Positions 1 through 9,293 of a stretch of 32,397 bases of DNA are shown here, piece after piece. The stretch comes from Chara braunii. Taxonomy: Eukaryota > Streptophyta > Charophyceae > Charales > Characeae. A model generated the notes under the pieces. It was not told the origin of the DNA. It saw only the letters and a program-made list of their open reading frames with translations, and did no database searches. Made by a program: the position numbers and the translations under genes. Location: positions 1,278,768 to 1,311,164 of the forward strand of contig BFEA01000342.1 of NCBI GenBank assembly GCA_003427395.1, read 5' to 3'. Positions within the stretch are counted from its first letter, which is position 1. Each line of letters begins with the position of its first letter.

Positions 1-61
1 AAAAAAAAAAAAAAAAAAAAAAAGTTTTGGCGGAAGATTTATCGATAGGATGAGAAGTGGC

Positions 62-187
62 CACTGTATTTTTCCATGTTCTAGCAAAAGATCAAATTCG
101 ATTTTGCTCATCCTATCGATGAAAGTCGCATGAGGCAGCCGCGAGTGTGACGACTTACCTGTACTCTCTCTCTCTCTCCCTCTCTAG

Positions 188-256
<69 letters not shown>

Positions 257-312
257 TTTGATTGATAGGATGAGCAAATCCAAGATGAATCTTCCGCTAG
301 AACATTGAAATA

Positions 313-319
<7 letters not shown>
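62..319. repeat. Foldback (inverted-repeat) element with microsatellite core
   Basis: The left arm (about 62-125) reads CACTGTATTTTTCCATGTTC, then CTAGC, and ends CTCATCCTATCGATGAAAG. The reverse complement of 254-319 follows the same order (CACTGCATATTTCAATGTTC, then CTAGCGGAAGA, then CTCATCCTATCAATCAAAG), at roughly 75% identity by eye. The centre is (CT)n, (TA)n and (GA)n. A further short copy of the GGAAGAT...GATAGGATGAG segment lies at 31-54. This is a MITE-like or foldback arrangement. No target-site duplication was identified and no protein is encoded. Confidence 0.6.
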
Positions 320-377
<58 letters not shown>

Positions 378-408
378 CAGATTCTCTCTCTCTCTCTCTC
401 TCTCTCAC
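163..408. repeat. Cluster of dinucleotide microsatellites
   Basis: The runs are (CT)n near 163-184, (TA)n near 187-212, (GA)n near 213-254, (TG)n near 319-356, (GA)n near 357-376 and (CT)n near 383-406. Open frames across this stretch are only dipeptide repeats and are not genes. Bases 1-23 are a poly-A run of unknown origin. Confidence 0.9.
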
Positions 409-548
409 AAACAAACACACGCACACACATGCCAATGCCCCGCCTACCGCGGCATCGCCGCAGCCCGCCTGTGACTTGTTATTATTATTTTTGATTTATG
501 CGTGTCATCCTTGCACAGAGGCCATACTCCGCGCGGCTGATCTCAGTT

Positions 549-1385
549 GTGCGATCCTGAGATCGCACGACCTCGATCGGCCGCGTCACCAAGCACCAGC
601 TCCTAAAGGAGCTAGCACCAGCAGGTGCACAGTCTCAGGCTCAATCCCAGCATCTGCTGGGTGGAAGTCAGACACGGTACCTACTGGGCTAGCTCCTATC
701 ACAGGAGAAAAGCCGCAACCCTTCTACTTGAAGGGTTAAAGCCCAATAGGCCGCCCTCTACCATAGCTAAAGCAGGCTCGCCTCCCTGCCGTACAATCAC
801 GCAGTCGACGTCGCCCCAGCAGGCGGCACACCATGGCAGCCGTGCTTTCTCCCAACCAACCGCACGAAGCACTCCGTACGGAACCGCCGTGCGGCCCCCA
901 AATTCATACCCACTTCCTTCGAGTCGTGGTCACCCAACCGGGCAGGCCTCAACAGCGGCCTGTCGGCCTCTCGGCTCGAAGTCAAACCCCGTGGGCCCAA
1001 AAAAAAACTCCTTATTCCTATTCCCCTTGCGCCGCGGCCCTATACCCGGCGCATCCCTCTTTTAGCCTACTAAGGCCTTGAATCGCGCGGCTTAGCAGTC
1101 GCGCGACCTTATTATAGGTAAAAGTTTACCCCCAACGTTCCCACGTCCGCGTGCCCCTTCGGCCTTGTCAGGACCCGTGGACGACAGGTCGTACTGCCGA
1201 ATACCGCTATTTCGGTCAGACGTCCACAACGTCAAGTTCTTAAAAATTTAAGTCTCTCAGTCATAGGGTTGGCCTGAATAAACTTTGGCACCGTCAGCCT
1301 CATCAAGTCCTTCAATTCAACGAAAGCGTCGGACAGTGTCCGACATTGAAAATCCCCGGCAAATACCCTTGTCAGGGTATTTGCC
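549..1385. other. Hairpin-dense GC-rich noncoding region
   Basis: No coding frame here is convincing, but perfect short inverted repeats recur. They include GTGCGATC/GATCGCAC (549-568), CTCCT/AGGAG (600-611), CCAGCA/TGCTGG (647-660), CTCCT/AGGAG (693-707), AACCCTTC/GAAGGGTT (717-737), TCGCGCG/CGCGCGA (1083-1106), GGTAAA/TTTACC (1117-1130), GTCGGACA/TGTCCGAC (1328-1344) and GGCAAATACCC/GGGTATTTGCC (1358-1385). The density recalls the GC-rich hairpin elements of some algal and fungal organelle DNAs, or a structured RNA. I recognise no rRNA signature, and identity remains unknown. Confidence 0.45.
613..648 (+). promoter_or_regulatory. Possible Pol III A-box/B-box pair (SINE-like)
   Basis: TAGCACCAGCAG (from 613) resembles a loose A box (TRGYnnnARnnG). 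GGCTCAATCCC about 25 bases later differs at one position from the B box GGTTCRANTCC. The pair could be the head of a tRNA-derived SINE, but no cloverleaf, tail or target duplication was found, so this may be chance. Confidence 0.15.
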
Positions 1386-1808
1386 CCGACAACGCTGTCG
1401 ACGCGTCGTGCCTCCCCGCCTCTTTCCCGTCATAAGCACTCTACCAGGTGAAATTCTTGCTCTTGTATCAACATGGCTCATTGAGAATCATCAGGGATGT
1501 GTACATGTCTCTTACCTGAGGAAGAAAAAATGTTCATATCAATATCGCTTTTTAGATCTCAATATGCCTCGCACTTACCACTACGACACTACCTTTCACA
1601 GTTGTAGTCCCAATTGGGAAAATGACCTCACCCGAAAAGTTCGGGGGTCTGGGCAAGGGTTGACAAAGAGAACACGTTTGGGTCTTGTGGGCCTGATTGG
1701 AAAAAAAAAATTAAAAAAATTGACATGCTCACAGTAGTGCTTTGAGGAATGCATCTGACCAGAATTGGGCTTTAACGGACAGCTAACACTTGCAACCCAG
1801 GGGGCACT
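1386..1808. other. Noncoding stretch, nothing recognised
   Basis: The bases hold several short open frames without known motifs, plus an A-rich run near 1700-1720. I see no domain, RNA gene or repeat that I can support. Confidence 0.5.
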
Positions 1809-2043
1809 CTCACATGTACTCGAGATTCTGTATCCAGCTGCTTTTACGTCCAAAGTGTTGTTGCTGTTTTTTTTTTTTTTTTTTTTCCCTACTGCCGTAA
1901 TTGTGTTGTCGCTGTTTTTTTCTTCCCCCCCCCCCCGACTGAAATACTTTGTTGAGGGCTGTAACGCCCATTGGGAGGGCAGATTCTCACATGTACCCAA
2001 TGTTCTGTATCCAGCTGCTTTGACGTCCAGAGCGTTGTTTGCA
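1809..2043 (+). repeat. Local direct duplication around poly-T and poly-C tracts
   Basis: CTCACATGTAC followed by TTCTGTATCCAGCTGCTT and ACGTCCA occurs near 1809-1860 and again near 1987-2037, about 178 bases apart, with a few mismatches. A long T run (about 1868-1886) and a C run (about 1927-1938) lie between the copies. The homopolymers suggest replication slippage, or two old insertions of the same short repeat. Confidence 0.65.
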
Positions 2044-2099
2044 ATGAACCCAGATCGTGAAGACAATTGTCAACAATGCAAGTCCAGAAGAATGTCAAC

Positions 2100-3088
2100 C
2101 AGCTGATGATTACCAATAATCAAAATCGTGTCCAGATAGAATGAGATGAGATACTCGTACACAGACGAAGGAGAGAGGAGTGAGATTAAACAAAGGAGAG
2201 GAAATAAATACAAGGCCCACTCCTGCTTCGGGCTCCCTCCTCAATCACCACCTCAATAATCAATAGTCTGAACGAGTATCTGAAGTAACCTCAATGTGCC
2301 ACGTGGCATGTCTAATCAGTCCCTCATCAATGCTGGAGCGATGTCGACATGAAGACAACCGGGTACGTATCCACGATCTCTCCACATTCCCGATCTCCTC
2401 CCGAATGATGGTAACCAGAACAGCAACACAAATCACATAGCTTCGCCTCGTCAATCAGTAGTACATGTGGAAGCAGCCATGTCAGCGACAGCGCGTGGCA
2501 GCTGCCACGTCAGCATGCCAAGAAGACAGGTGCAAGCCAGCCACCATGTCGGACCAGCAACGCGTCACCGTAGACACAATGCCAGCACAGAGCCAGCGCT
2601 CATCCAGCTTCGCAGCGTCGATCCAGAGTCGTCGTTAATGCGTGAAGACAGCATCGACGCAAGACAGAATGAATGTCAAAGCCAGGGAGGTCAACGCTTA
2701 AGTAGCATTGACTCGGGGTCTGGACCCCGGATGCTGCAACCTGTAGCTGTCCAGATCTTGATGCAAACGAAGGCCCAAATTGGCCTGAAACTGAATTCTG
2801 CCTGGATGCTTGTCTGGGTACCTGGGCACGAGTGAGTGTATCCAACCAAGGGCCTGGGCGCGGTACCTATGACTCTACAGTTGACTTTGACCCTTGACTT
2901 TCCTGGGTGCAGCGTTTGGTCACAGCCAAATGCGACAGAACCAGGCCTAGGCGTGTCCTTGTCACACAGCCCAGTGCAGACCAACTTTGGTCTACGTTGC
3001 TTGGGGTTGAGTTCTGGGCCCGAAACTACTTTTGAACAGGGTTACTGCATTCCTACCGGCCCATTTTCGAGTTCCACCGCAGAAATTT
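2100..3088 (-). repeat. Probable 3' LTR/UTR side of element C
   Basis: This kilobase lies directly 3' (minus sense) of element C's chromodomain and has no credible gene. It holds bZIP-type boxes also seen on C's other flank: a palindromic TGCCACGTGGCA near 2306-2318 and TGCCACGTCAGC near 2503-2514. In minus sense a TATA-like TTGTATTTATTT lies near 2206-2217. This position and content suit an LTR, but I could not align the two flanks end to end, so the boundaries are unknown. Confidence 0.35.
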
Positions 3089-3560
3089 TTAAGACCTTAA
3101 CCCTTGTTCATAAGCAGCAACAATATCAGGAGCAGTTTTAAGTAGTTCTCTTTTACTAAACCATCTGTCCTCAGATGGTGCCTGAGACTTAAAACGTACC
3201 TTGAACTGTTTCTGAGGTCGTCCACGTGCTCCCGTAGAGAAGTATCCATGCTCTATGATTTTGTCTACTTCATATCTGCCTTCCATAGATGGCGGAATCA
3301 TAGAGGGCATGTTGGGAAATTTTTTCCCTTCTACATAGGGCAACAATTTGGACGCGTGAAAGACGGGATATGTTTTGAGATGAGGGGGGATATCAATGCG
3401 ATAAGACGGTCCCTCTGCATCTCTAATTACTTTGAGAACTTCCCAAGGTCCAAAGTAGACAGACAACAATTTTTGAGATACATCTTTTTCTAATGAAAAC
3501 TCTTTGGATTTAACCCAGACCAGATCACCCTTTTTGAATGTGGATGGTCGTCTATGCTTA
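3089..3560 (-). pseudogene. Element C integrase C-terminus and chromodomain
   Basis: The minus-strand frame at 3089-3469 encodes the conserved GPW (wall of the integrase C-terminal barrel), then PSYRIDIPPHLKTYPVFHAS, then a chromodomain-like module with VDKIIEHG, KQFKVRF and DRWFSKRELL. The frame ends with a tail IVAAYEQGL and a stop. Chromodomains of chromoviruses are thought to steer integration toward marked chromatin. The upstream part (to about 3560) continues in another frame with matches such as KGDLVWVKSK, so a frameshift separates them. Confidence 0.8.
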
Positions 3561-4166
3561 TTAGCTTGTTCAAGTTTTCTCTTACTTTCTTTATGTCTTC
3601 TTGAAATAAAACTCCATATTCTCGTGTCCCTGGAGGTAACCTAAGGAATTGGTCCCGTGTTCACACATCAATGGGACGCCTAGGTTTCCATCCCTTGTGC
3701 AGTGCGTTAGGCGTTCGTCCTGTAGCGGTGTGGACACTGCTATTATATGCACTCGCTATCTTCGCATACTCGGTTGGCACAATCGGTTCATTTGTTCACT
3801 CATCCCAATCAATTTGATCAGGTCTTACATACATGCGCAAGAGCTGTTGGCACAATCTGTTCATTTGTTCACTTTGCCCATTCGTTTCAGGGTGTCGCCA
3901 TGACGACATGGTCAAACGTGTGTTGTATGCCTCCATCAGCTTTTGCTATGGCATACTTGTGAACCTGACATCTCGATCAGATACAATGGATAAAGGAAAA
4001 CCATACTCAATTACTCATATCATCTGAAATTTCTGGATCACAAGTTCAGTCCTTGCTTCAACAAGTAAGGGAATAAACATATTTAGAGAAACAGTCCACA
4101 ATCACCATCACTTGACTATTACCGTTGCGAATTTAAACCAGACTCATAAAGTCAATTGAGATGGAC
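3561..4166 (-). pseudogene. Element C integrase catalytic core, heavily degraded
   Basis: Translating the minus strand gives scattered integrase-core remnants, such as VMVIVDCFSKYV near 4095, traces of the SDRD(T/V)RF motif near 3980, and QMNRLCQQLLRMYVRP near 3850. Many stops and frame changes interrupt them. A 27-bp direct repeat (TTGGCACAATC(G/T)GTTCATT plus TGTTCACT) occurs at 3774-3800 and 3847-3873 within this region. The core cannot encode an enzyme. Confidence 0.7.
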
Positions 4167-4664
4167 TCAACTGTTTTGCTCGACTAGATAATGAAAATTG
4201 CGAAAGTTCGCTTGGCATAGGCAATGGCCTAAGAAGTCAAAGAGGATTCTTATGCGTTGGCTTGTTCCTCTGACACACCAGCCATGTAGTACGTCTTCTT
4301 TTAATCTCTTCCACTCGAAGCGTTCTCTAACCTCTGCGTAAGTTTTCTTGATTCCAAAGTGTCCTTCAAAGTCATGACATTCCCCAATCAGCAGACTCTT
4401 AATTCTTTCTTGGTGAGGAATACACAATCTTTGTTTTGTTTGGTCTATCAAGAAAAGCAAACCATCGACTATTCTATAGTTGGGTAATTGGGAAGGATCT
4501 CGTGCAAGGACATCCATGATTGGCTTCCAAATTGGATCAGTAGCATATCCTTGACGAATCTGGTCTTTTAAGTCATTCCCAAAATCCAAGTATGAGACAA
4601 TTGTACCACAAAAGTCACTGCATCGGGATAAAGCATCTGCAACCACATTAGACTTACCTTTCAT
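4167..4664 (-). pseudogene. Element C RNase H tail and integrase zinc-binding region
   Basis: The frame starts within the RNase H to integrase linker: KGKSNVVADALSR is the typical end of Ty3 RNase H. It continues through LPNYRIVDGLLF and the N-terminal integrase HHCC region (ECHDFEGHFGIKKTY), which would bind zinc and help bind the DNA ends. The CxxC half is disturbed (WCVRGTSQ) and the frame ends at 4167 in an altered sequence, so it is broken. Confidence 0.8.
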
Positions 4665-4706
4665 AGTTTTAAGCTCAAAGTCAAAGGTGTCAATGAAGGA
4701 AGACCA

Positions 4707-4892
4707 TCATGCCAACTTGTCAGAGAGTCTAGACTGTGTCTTTATCCACTGTAGTGTCGAGTGGTCTGAATACACAGGAAAGTGCCTCCCTAGCAGGTAG
4801 TGTCTCAACATATCCAACGCACAGACTAAGGCATAAAGTCCCCGTTCATAGGTGGAGTTGGCAACCTTCTCTGACGACAATCGTTTAGACAT
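4707..4892 (-). pseudogene. Element C RNase H fragment
   Basis: The 61-residue minus-strand frame shows MSKRLSSEKVANSTYERGLY, the ALVCALDMLRHYLLGRHF helix and VYSDHSTLQWI, all characteristic of gypsy RNase H. Compared with A and B, the part just before it (the GAVLQQ segment after TTDAS) is missing or compressed at 4893-4900, and a stop separates it from the RT frame. The enzyme would degrade the RNA strand of RNA:DNA hybrids. Confidence 0.8.
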
Positions 4893-5744
4893 AAACCCTA
4901 TGGGTGACTTGCGTCAGTGGTAACAATGAAGGGCAAGGATGGGTCAACAATCTTAAGGACAAGGTAGTGAGTTAATGCATACTTCAATTTCCGAAAGGAA
5001 GACCCACAATCCGTATCCCACAACCAAATAGTTCCTTTCCTTAACAATCTTCGCATTGGTGCAACAATCAGGGAGTTCCTGACAAACTTTCTGTAGTAAC
5101 TGGCTAAACCAAGGAAAGATCGCAATTCAATTATAGACTTAGGTTGTGGCCAATCTCTAATTGCTGAAATCTTTTTCTCTTCTGGCCTTAGACCTTCTTC
5201 GTTCACTATATGTCCTAAGTATAACACTTCAGACTTAGCAAACTCAGACTTCTTGGAATTGATCTTGAAGTTGCCCTCTCGCAACTTCCCTAGCACCATA
5301 TAAAGCTGCTTCTCATGATTTTCTAGTGTCTTACTGTACACTAGAATATCATCGAGATAAACAATTACGAACTTGTCTAACCATTGACGAAAGAGTTCAT
5401 TGACGAAAGGTCGTTGTTGGGGCATTAGTCAGTCCGAAGGGCATTACCACAAACTCGTAATGGTCATACCTCTTTCGGAATGCGGTCTTATGTTAATCCG
5501 TGGGTTCCACCTCGATCTGATGGTACCCTGACTTCAGATCAATCTTACTAAAATACTTACAGTCATGCAACTGGTCTAACAAGTCGTCAATTCGAGGTAG
5601 AGGTTTGACATTCTTAACAGTGACAGCATTCAACCCTCTGTAGTCAATACAGAGGCGCAACTCACCTTCCTTTTTGGGCACAAACAAGACAGGGGCACCA
5701 TAAGGAGAGGAGATAGGGCGAATCCATCCTTTTTCTGTTTTCAC
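4893..5744 (-). pseudogene. Element C reverse transcriptase, two frames
   Basis: The upstream frame (5493-5744) has [38 protein letters not shown] and [13 protein letters not shown], and stops at TAA 5493-5495 exactly where A and B have a Gln codon before HKTAF or YKTAF. After the stop [13 protein letters not shown] is readable to near 5430. A one-base shift then leads into the frame 4898-5425, which has the catalytic YLDDILVYSK and the thumb and connection region (YLGHIVNEEGL, LGLASYYRKFV). The RT fold is complete in outline but cannot be translated in one piece. Confidence 0.88.
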
Positions 5745-6079
5745 AATTCCTCAAGTTCCCTAGGAGACATTCAATATATAGGGCCCTTGGGAATCTTACT
5801 GCCAGGAATAATTTCAATTGTGTGCTTGATAGCACGTTCAGTTATTCTTGTTGGTTCAGTGAATAAATCTTTATACTCGCTTAGGAGTTTTAGGTCGAAC
5901 GAGGATAGGAAGTAGAAAACTCACCTGCTCTTTTTACTTTAACCATCATTACTTTCTGTTCCAACCTTTTCTTTGAAACCATCGATCGGAATGTTGGGTA
6001 ACGCATACAACAAAAAGATAGACTAAAGTCAGTGCCAAACGTATGATACAGTTTCATAGGTTTCAAATTGGATCGTGCA

Positions 6080-6388
6080 TCACGCAATTGCACAATCTTC
6101 TCTTTGAAATGGATATCCGGGTTGGCCTTTCTTGTGCCAGTCCATTCCCAGAATCAAATCAAAAGGTAACTTCTTCTCCACAAGAAATGAAACCTCGTGA
6201 ACAATCTTTTTTCCTTCCTTGGTACGAAATCGACACTTCACACGATCAATATATTGCGAGACAGTGATCGTGCTTTTGTTCGCTAGAATAAACGTGATTG
6301 GTCGAGACAAATTATTTACCTTCATTCCGAGATGCAACTTGTGAATTGCTTTCTCGGATATGTAGGATCGCGTGGATCCTGAGTCCAA
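6080..6388 (-). pseudogene. Element C aspartic protease
   Basis: The frame begins at MDSGSTRSYIS, the retropepsin active-site motif (Asp-Ser-Gly), and ends with the second hallmark DLILGMDW. Retropepsins dimerise to cut the Gag-Pol polyprotein. About 100 residues fit the usual size. The sequence from 5745 to 6079 should link protease to RT but is interrupted by stops. The motif itself is intact, unlike element A's. Confidence 0.82.
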
Positions 6389-6471
6389 CAGAGCTCCTAC
6401 GCGGGTATGGCAATCTCTACGTCCGCGAGTAGTAGGTCACCCTTAGCCTTTGATTTCATATCCCACGAGCT

Positions 6472-6971
6472 TCATAATGCCAGCAACTCGTTACCAAGCT
6501 CTCCAAGAGAGTCGTCTTGAGAGATAGTGCATAAGCTAGGTTCAAGGTGTTCTGGACGACGAGCCAAAAAAGAACCATCCTCTGTCGTGCGAGTCAAAGG
6601 GTTGAAAAGGATCATAGGCGCCTTACCTTCTTGTTCCAAACCCTTTAACTCAGTAGGAGCAGATGTTACACCTACTAGCTGCTCGCTTTTGGGTTCCGAA
6701 TAAGTGGGCACCAAGCAATCATGTGCCCTGCGGTACCGCACTTTAGACATTGTGCATTGTTCATTCTTTCCTGCCACAATTCTTGTAAAATTCCTATCTT
6801 TTCCCAAGGCTTCCCAGTCGCAATTCCGGGATGCTCGGGAAACGAGCGTGGCTTCTTCTTCTTTCCTGGCGGCCGTGGTCCTCCCTTGTTAACCACGGCG
6901 GCAGTGACTTCCCCCTTCCCGGAATCACTGCTGCTTGCCACACCCTCGACCTCCAATGGCCACTTCTCCAC
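6472..6971 (-). pseudogene. Element C nucleocapsid zinc knuckle and linker
   Basis: The frame 6675-6971 holds one CCHC knuckle, C-L-K-C-G-T-A-G-H-M-I-A-W-C (CX2CX4HX4C), after a basic Pro/Lys-rich stretch. This is the RNA-binding part of Gag. Near 6720 the frame shifts. The second frame (6472-6807) continues as a linker with LEQEGKAPMILFNPLTR toward the protease. Confidence 0.8.
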
Positions 6972-7242
6972 AGTATCGTCATAAAAAACGACGAGGGTGT
7001 GGTCCTGACGCTTTTGGCGCCAGAGTACCCGTTTGCCTACACTTGCGTCTCCTCCACCACCATACTTTACTACAGAGGCATAATAATTGTTTTTTGTGAA
7101 GTCATTTGCTCTTGCTAGAGAGCCAAATCGCGAAACTGCCTATAATTATACTTTCCGGATTTCGATTCCGCCACGAGTTGTCCACGAATGGGCTCGGGCA
7201 GAGCGTGGGAATAGATATACAAGACTTGGTTGTCTTGCAGGT

Positions 7243-7759
7243 TCAATCCAGGAACCTGCAGCAACGATCAACTTCTCGAGACAGTGCTTCCGCTGAGGTC
7301 CAATGTCTTTGCCCAATGGTGGTGAGCTGGTCAAAGGCCTTATTGGTCGTTGTCTTATCCAAAAAGTGTTCCTTGATCTTGCCAAGGAACTGCTTCAGGT
7401 TCAACGTTGCAGCCCACTCACCAATGTCATCAAAACCTGCAGCATTGGCTTCGACCAGTACGCATTCCTTCGCTTCCCCCCCTAGACAAGAAGTGGAGAA
7501 AGCAACTTGGGACTCAGGTTCGACAGGGGCCGTACCACAATATGTTTGTATTTCCGCTATCCAGAGCAACAAATTCTCATCCTTTCTGTTGCAAAACGTA
7601 AAAGGCAATTTCATCTTTACTTTTTATTTTCTTTTCGGCTTCTCTGGTTCTGTACTTACCTTGCGGAAAAGCTGGAGACTTTGGAGGTGGAGAGGAAGGA
7701 GGTGTGGAAGGAGGAGTGTTTGGTGAAGAAGACTCCATTAAACGACTTCCCCCCTCCAA
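7243..7759 (-). pseudogene. Element C Gag capsid-like domain
   Basis: The frame 7243-7614 has the retrotransposon-gag pattern: KDENLLLWIAEIQTYCG near the start, then KIKEHFLDKTTTNKAFDQL and a helical tail. This corresponds to the capsid region that multimerises into particles. A Ser/Pro-rich segment (SSPNTPPSTPPSSPPPKSP) precedes it in a different frame at 7577-7759, so a frameshift lies near 7610. Confidence 0.65.
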
Positions 7760-7807
7760 TAGGCAATTTCTGATCCTGAGGATCAGCAGACTTCATTGCA
7801 TCACTCA

Positions 7808-8537
7808 TTAACTTCTTGACTTCTTTCTTCTCTTCTTTAACTTCGTCTCCTCTACTGGATGCTTTCCTCTCACAATATTTGCAATGGTTCGCAATCCTAC
7901 AACAATCTCGTCTAACTGACTTTGCTGTCTGTCTATCTTTTCTTCCAAGAAGGTAAGGTAAGTCATGATGTGATACAACGTCTGTGTCACGTCAGTCTGT
8001 TCCTTTCCTTCTGTTCATATCACTCGTCTGATTTCTTTCACTTTTTGTTCCCGCCTCAATTCTTGTTCACGTTTCCGGGCTAGTTCTTCTTTCTTCCTTT
8101 CTTTTGCAGCCAGCGCCTCTCTTAATTGCTGGATGTTCACGTCAATTGTAGCCTCGATCACTTCTGGTATGATTTCCCCTTTTCTAGACAACTCCATGAC
8201 TTCTTTCAGCTGCTTGATAGCAAACTGGTTCAGCGCCTTCCGGCACTGGGCCATCATTTTAGACACTTCGGGTCCGGCAGCCACAACTTCCGCGGCCGTA
8301 ATTGCTTGCTGCGACCGTAATTGCTTGCTTTAGACGGTTCTCTACTGTTTTCAAATCAAACAGATTACGAACGTGTCATTCGGATTCCAGTCAGGACAAA
8401 CGCAAATCGTTCATTAGCTGGTCCCATAGAGCCAGTAACTCTTGTTTCTTTGTCTCTGCCTGTCTCCTAGTCTTCGGTTCGAAAGATCCTTCACCCGCTG
8501 CCTGTCTCCTAATCTTGGGTTCGAAAGATCCTTCACC
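7808..8537 (-). pseudogene. Element C Gag N-terminal coiled-coil region
   Basis: Two minus-strand frames (8015-8284 and 7808-7990) encode charged helices, for example EALAAKERKKEELARKREQE and FLEEKIDRQQSQLDEIV, likely coiled coils of an N-terminal Gag extension. Upstream, to 8537, translation gives two copies of AGEGSFEPK(I/T)RRQA followed by KKQELLALWDQLMNDL. No clean initiating ATG is visible. Assignment rests on position and composition, not on a recognised domain. Confidence 0.5.
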
Positions 8538-8541
8538 CGCT
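8296..8541. repeat. Short tandem duplications in the element C gag start
   Basis: A 42-bp unit (GCCTGTCTCCTA... to ...CCTTCACCCGCT) is present twice, at 8458-8499 and 8500-8541, differing at two positions. It adds 14 codons in frame. A 15-mer CCGTAATTGCTTGCT is repeated at 8296 and 8315 (period 19). Both look like local slippage. Confidence 0.85.
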
Positions 8542-8544
8542 TAG

Positions 8545-9293
8545 AATATCATCGGAAAAAGAAGCAAGAGTAATTTCCACACACTAAACATCTTGGAAAT
8601 CAGGTTTGAGAAAATACTTGCAATAATGGAACAGAAAAATAAAAAGAAATAATAAAAAGGAACAGATCTCTACTTATACTAATTGTTGTTCTTTCGTCTG
8701 TGTGATGATGTCCTATGAATGTACAGGTACCACGTCAGGCCCGTGTGATGAGACACAACACACAAGTAAGTACGCAAGCACCACAACACAGCAACGACAA
8801 GGCAATAATCCTGCCTGCCACGTAAGTATGCCAACAACAACAACAACACTTTGTCAACAACCTTCTTCCACCCGCTGTATCTTCCTGATGTCAATGCGAT
8901 GATGCACTCTCCCTAACAGTTGGCACTACAACTGTATAGTCGGTTCAGTCAGTTGTACCGCCGTCGTCTTCAGAATGCTTCTCTTACTTGGCAATAATCC
9001 TGCCTGCCACGTAAGTATGCCAACAACAACAACAACACTTTGTCAACAACCTTCTTCCACCCGCTGTATCTTCCTGATGTCAATGCGATGATGCACTCTC
9101 CCTAACAGTTGGCACTACAACTGTATAGTCGGTTCAGTCAGTTGTACCGCCGTCGTCTTCAGAATGCTTCTCTTACTTGGCAATAATCCTGCCTGCCACG
9201 TGTCATCCCTGGAGTGCCAACATAGCATGTACTGCCACGTCAGCACTCTGTGTCTAGTAAACCAATGGCCGGATGCCACGTCAGTAAATGTGG
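8545..9293 (-). repeat. Probable 5' LTR/leader side of element C
   Basis: This noncoding stretch separates C's gag from element D. In minus sense it begins near TGACGTGGCATCC (about 9268-9280). It carries several CCACGT boxes (near 8731, 8819, 9008, 9198, 9233, 9273) and a TATA-like TATAAGTAGAG near 8670-8680, consistent with an LTR promoter. A primer binding site was not found, and similarity to 2100-3088 is only in motifs, so the boundaries are open. Confidence 0.4.
8801..9178. repeat. Perfect 189-bp tandem duplication
   Basis: The block starting GGCAATAATCCTGCCTGCC at 8801 repeats without a visible difference at 8990. A third start at 9179 shares only the first ~22 bases before diverging. 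The period is exactly 189 bp. Perfect identity in an otherwise decayed neighbourhood means a recent duplication or an assembly artefact. Confidence 0.95.

Larger units (their letters stand above)
3089..8540 (-). mobile_element. Element C: decayed Ty3/Gypsy chromovirus-like retrotransposon
   Basis: Read on the minus strand, protein fragments occur in canonical Ty3/Gypsy order: gag, CCHC zinc knuckle, aspartic protease, reverse transcriptase with YLDD, RNase H, integrase zinc-binding region, degenerate integrase core and a C-terminal chromodomain. The fragments fall in several frames with stops between them, so the copy is a pseudogene. The protease-RT-RH-INT order separates it from Copia elements. 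Its integrase and chromodomain are closer to element D than to A or B. I did not find a primer binding site. Confidence 0.9.

Noticed and set aside
155-494. Open frames rich in RERE, SLSL and HTHT dipeptides
   Set aside because: They translate microsatellites and have no other support.
625-1065. 146-residue plus-strand frame
   Set aside because: Proline- and serine-rich by base composition, overlapped by other frames and full of hairpins; no domain.
549-1385. Ribosomal RNA or tRNA gene on either strand
   Set aside because: The hairpins suggested it, but none of the conserved rRNA or tRNA motifs that I know could be found.
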